DNA of 29,963 nucleotides from contig BCIG01000046.1 of assembly GCA_001599915.1 (NCBI GenBank), positions 1-29,963 of the forward strand, in the 5' to 3' direction. The position numbers were made by a program, and so were the translations under genes. The notes beneath the pieces were generated by a model. That model was not told where the DNA came from, did not search any database, and saw only the letters and a program-made list of their open reading frames with translations. The DNA comes from Symbiotaphrina buchneri. Lineage: Eukaryota > Ascomycota > Symbiotaphrinales > Symbiotaphrinaceae. Position 1 is the stretch's first letter. Every line of letters begins with the position of its first letter. This document shows, piece after piece, positions 28,743-29,963 of the stretch.

Positions 28743-29963
28743 TTGTTCAGTGTCCCTGAAAAGGCCGTTGACTATGCGATCCTCGCCCTGAAAATATCGA
28801 CTTCCGTGACCGCCATCTACTGGGCCTTCTATTTTCTTTATCGAATCACCCTTCACCCCTATGTGCGATATCCCGGCCCTGTTGCTGCAAGCTTAACAAT
28901 TGGTTTACCTTCTATCATGCTTACATCGGCGACCTACATACCACATACTTTCGTCTTCACAAGCAATATGGCACGTTTGATGACTCGGTGCCTGCATTTC
29001 ATTACGCTGACAGATTGTAGGCCCGATAGTACGCATTGGACCTAACATAGTGTCCATCAACAGCGCCGCAGCTCTTCAGAAGCTGTATGGACCCAAGGCA
29101 AACACCAGAAAATCTGAAGGCTTCTACGGACACTCTTCGGTCGGCTATCACGTACGGAATATCTTGAATATCTGTGACCCTGCTATCCACGCTCGTAAAG
29201 GTCGGATCATGGCTCAAGCGTTCTCTGAAAGTTCCTTGAGATCCATGCATGAACCGCTAATCAAACATGTCCATCAATTTGTCGATGCTGTGTACAGCAG
29301 CTGTGATGAAAAGGCAAGCGGCTGGAGCGTCGCTCAGGACATGGCCATGTGGTGCAACTCGCTCACTTGGGATGTCATGGCCGACCTCATCTTCAGCCAG
29401 CAGTCGGGAATGATCAATGGAAATGGAGATAGACGCATTTTCAATGACGTGATTCCTGCGGCGTTGTTCAGTGTGCTTCCCGCCTGGCAAAGAATCTTAC
29501 GGAAAGCTCCAGTACTGTGGGTCATTTTGTTCCCTACGCTCTTGCTGCCAATCAAATGATTCTATGACCTTGTCATGAAGACCCTGAAAGAGCGTCTCGC
29601 AGACAAAGATAACAACCGATCCGACTTCTTTTCGTATCTGATGAAGGCCAAGGATCCCGAGACTGGGGAAGCATACAGCCAGAAAGAGCTACTCACCAAC
29701 TCCAAGGTCCTCACATTCGCAGGTAAGTCTTGCCTCTGGCCGGGTATACAGCTTTTTAATCTATCAGCGGTCTGCAGGCTCCGACACTTCCTTCACAGCT
29801 CTAGCAAGTGCATTACATTACCTCCGTACATAATCCTTCAAAGCTCCAGAAGCTCCAGAGCGAGATCAGGTCCGCGTTCGAGGACTTCAGTGAGATCCGT
29901 CCCGGACTAAAGCTTGCAAGCTGCAAGTACAACCGTGCAGTTCTAGATGGGTCCGCGTTCGAG
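28743..29963 (+). pseudogene. Decayed cytochrome P450 (runs off the right edge)
   Basis: Recognisable P450 of the fungal mono-oxygenase type: an N-terminal membrane helix (ISTSVTAIYWAFYFLYRI), the proline-rich hinge YPGP, PIVRIGPNIVSINS, ARKGRIMAQAFSE and the I-helix region VLTFAG...SDTSFTALASAL. The heme-binding end lies outside the window. Exons are about 28743..28970, 29021..29722 and 29778 onward; the first intron would need a rare GC donor, the second is normal (GTAAGT..CTGCAG). The frame is broken in several ways: no in-frame ATG before the membrane helix, a frame change near 28,900, an in-frame TGA at 29557-29559 before FYDLVMKTLKERL, and another frame change near 29,830. At least three breaks plus a missing start make a pseudogene the best call; sequencing errors would need to be many. 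Confidence 0.85.

Noticed and set aside
1-29963. CRISPR array, rRNA, tRNA or viral relic
   Set aside because: No regularly spaced repeats, no cloverleaf or rRNA cores noticed, and no reverse transcriptase, integrase or capsid-like frames seen.
1-29963. A complete secondary-metabolite gene cluster
   Set aside because: Tailoring-type enzymes are present, but no polyketide synthase, NRPS, terpene cyclase, DMATS or cluster regulator lies in the window.

Overview
This window looks like nuclear DNA of a filamentous ascomycete, most likely an Aspergillus/Penicillium-type (Eurotiales) mould. Reasons: many introns of 46-90 bp with GT..AG ends and CTNAY-type branch points; families typical of such fungi (GH28 exo-polygalacturonase, secreted histidine acid phosphatase, secreted amidase, MFS sugar porter, fungal AATase, DUF829, Sulfotransfer_4, P450); compact intergenic spaces; and fungal control motifs (CreA, GATA, CCAAT, CACGTG). 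All exon structures were assembled by eye from reading frame, splice sites and family fit.

Layout, left to right. (1) 0.4-2.7 kb: two minus-strand genes in tandem, a hexapeptide-repeat maltose/nodulation-type O-acetyltransferase and a 2-oxoglutarate/Fe(II) dioxygenase. (2) 3.19-3.65 kb: a MITE with long inverted repeats and a 9-bp target duplication; a second copy lies at 11.17-11.52 kb in the opposite orientation. (3) 4.65-8.2 kb: a plus-strand sugar transporter converging on a minus-strand alcohol O-acetyltransferase-like gene. (4) 8.7-10.5 kb: an eight-exon secreted histidine acid phosphatase whose upstream region holds a perfect CCCACGTGGG palindrome, the yeast Pho4-type site. (5) 12.3-15.4 kb: an intronless MRJP/Yellow-family secreted protein converging on a six-exon exo-polygalacturonase. 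(6) 16.1-19.7 kb: an eight-exon CorA-like membrane protein and an intronless DUF829 hydrolase, divergently transcribed. (7) 19.9-23.6 kb: a secreted amidase and a tail-anchored Sulfotransfer_4 protein, divergent over a 1-kb space with GATA motifs. (8) 23.5-27.6 kb: two conserved-looking but unnamed minus-strand proteins, the first overlapping the sulfotransferase tail on the opposite strand. (9) 28.3-28.6 kb: an imperfect inverted-repeat element, then a decayed cytochrome P450 running off the right edge.

No polyketide synthase, NRPS or terpene cyclase is present, so this is not a complete secondary-metabolite cluster. The theme is nutrient scavenging and accessory metabolism: sugar uptake (CreA-type sites), pectin breakdown (CreA-type sites), phosphate release (Pho4-type site) and amide use (GATA sites), mixed with tailoring enzymes (two acyltransferases, a dioxygenase, a dead P450) and small mobile elements. 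No CRISPR, tRNA, rRNA or viral relic was recognised.
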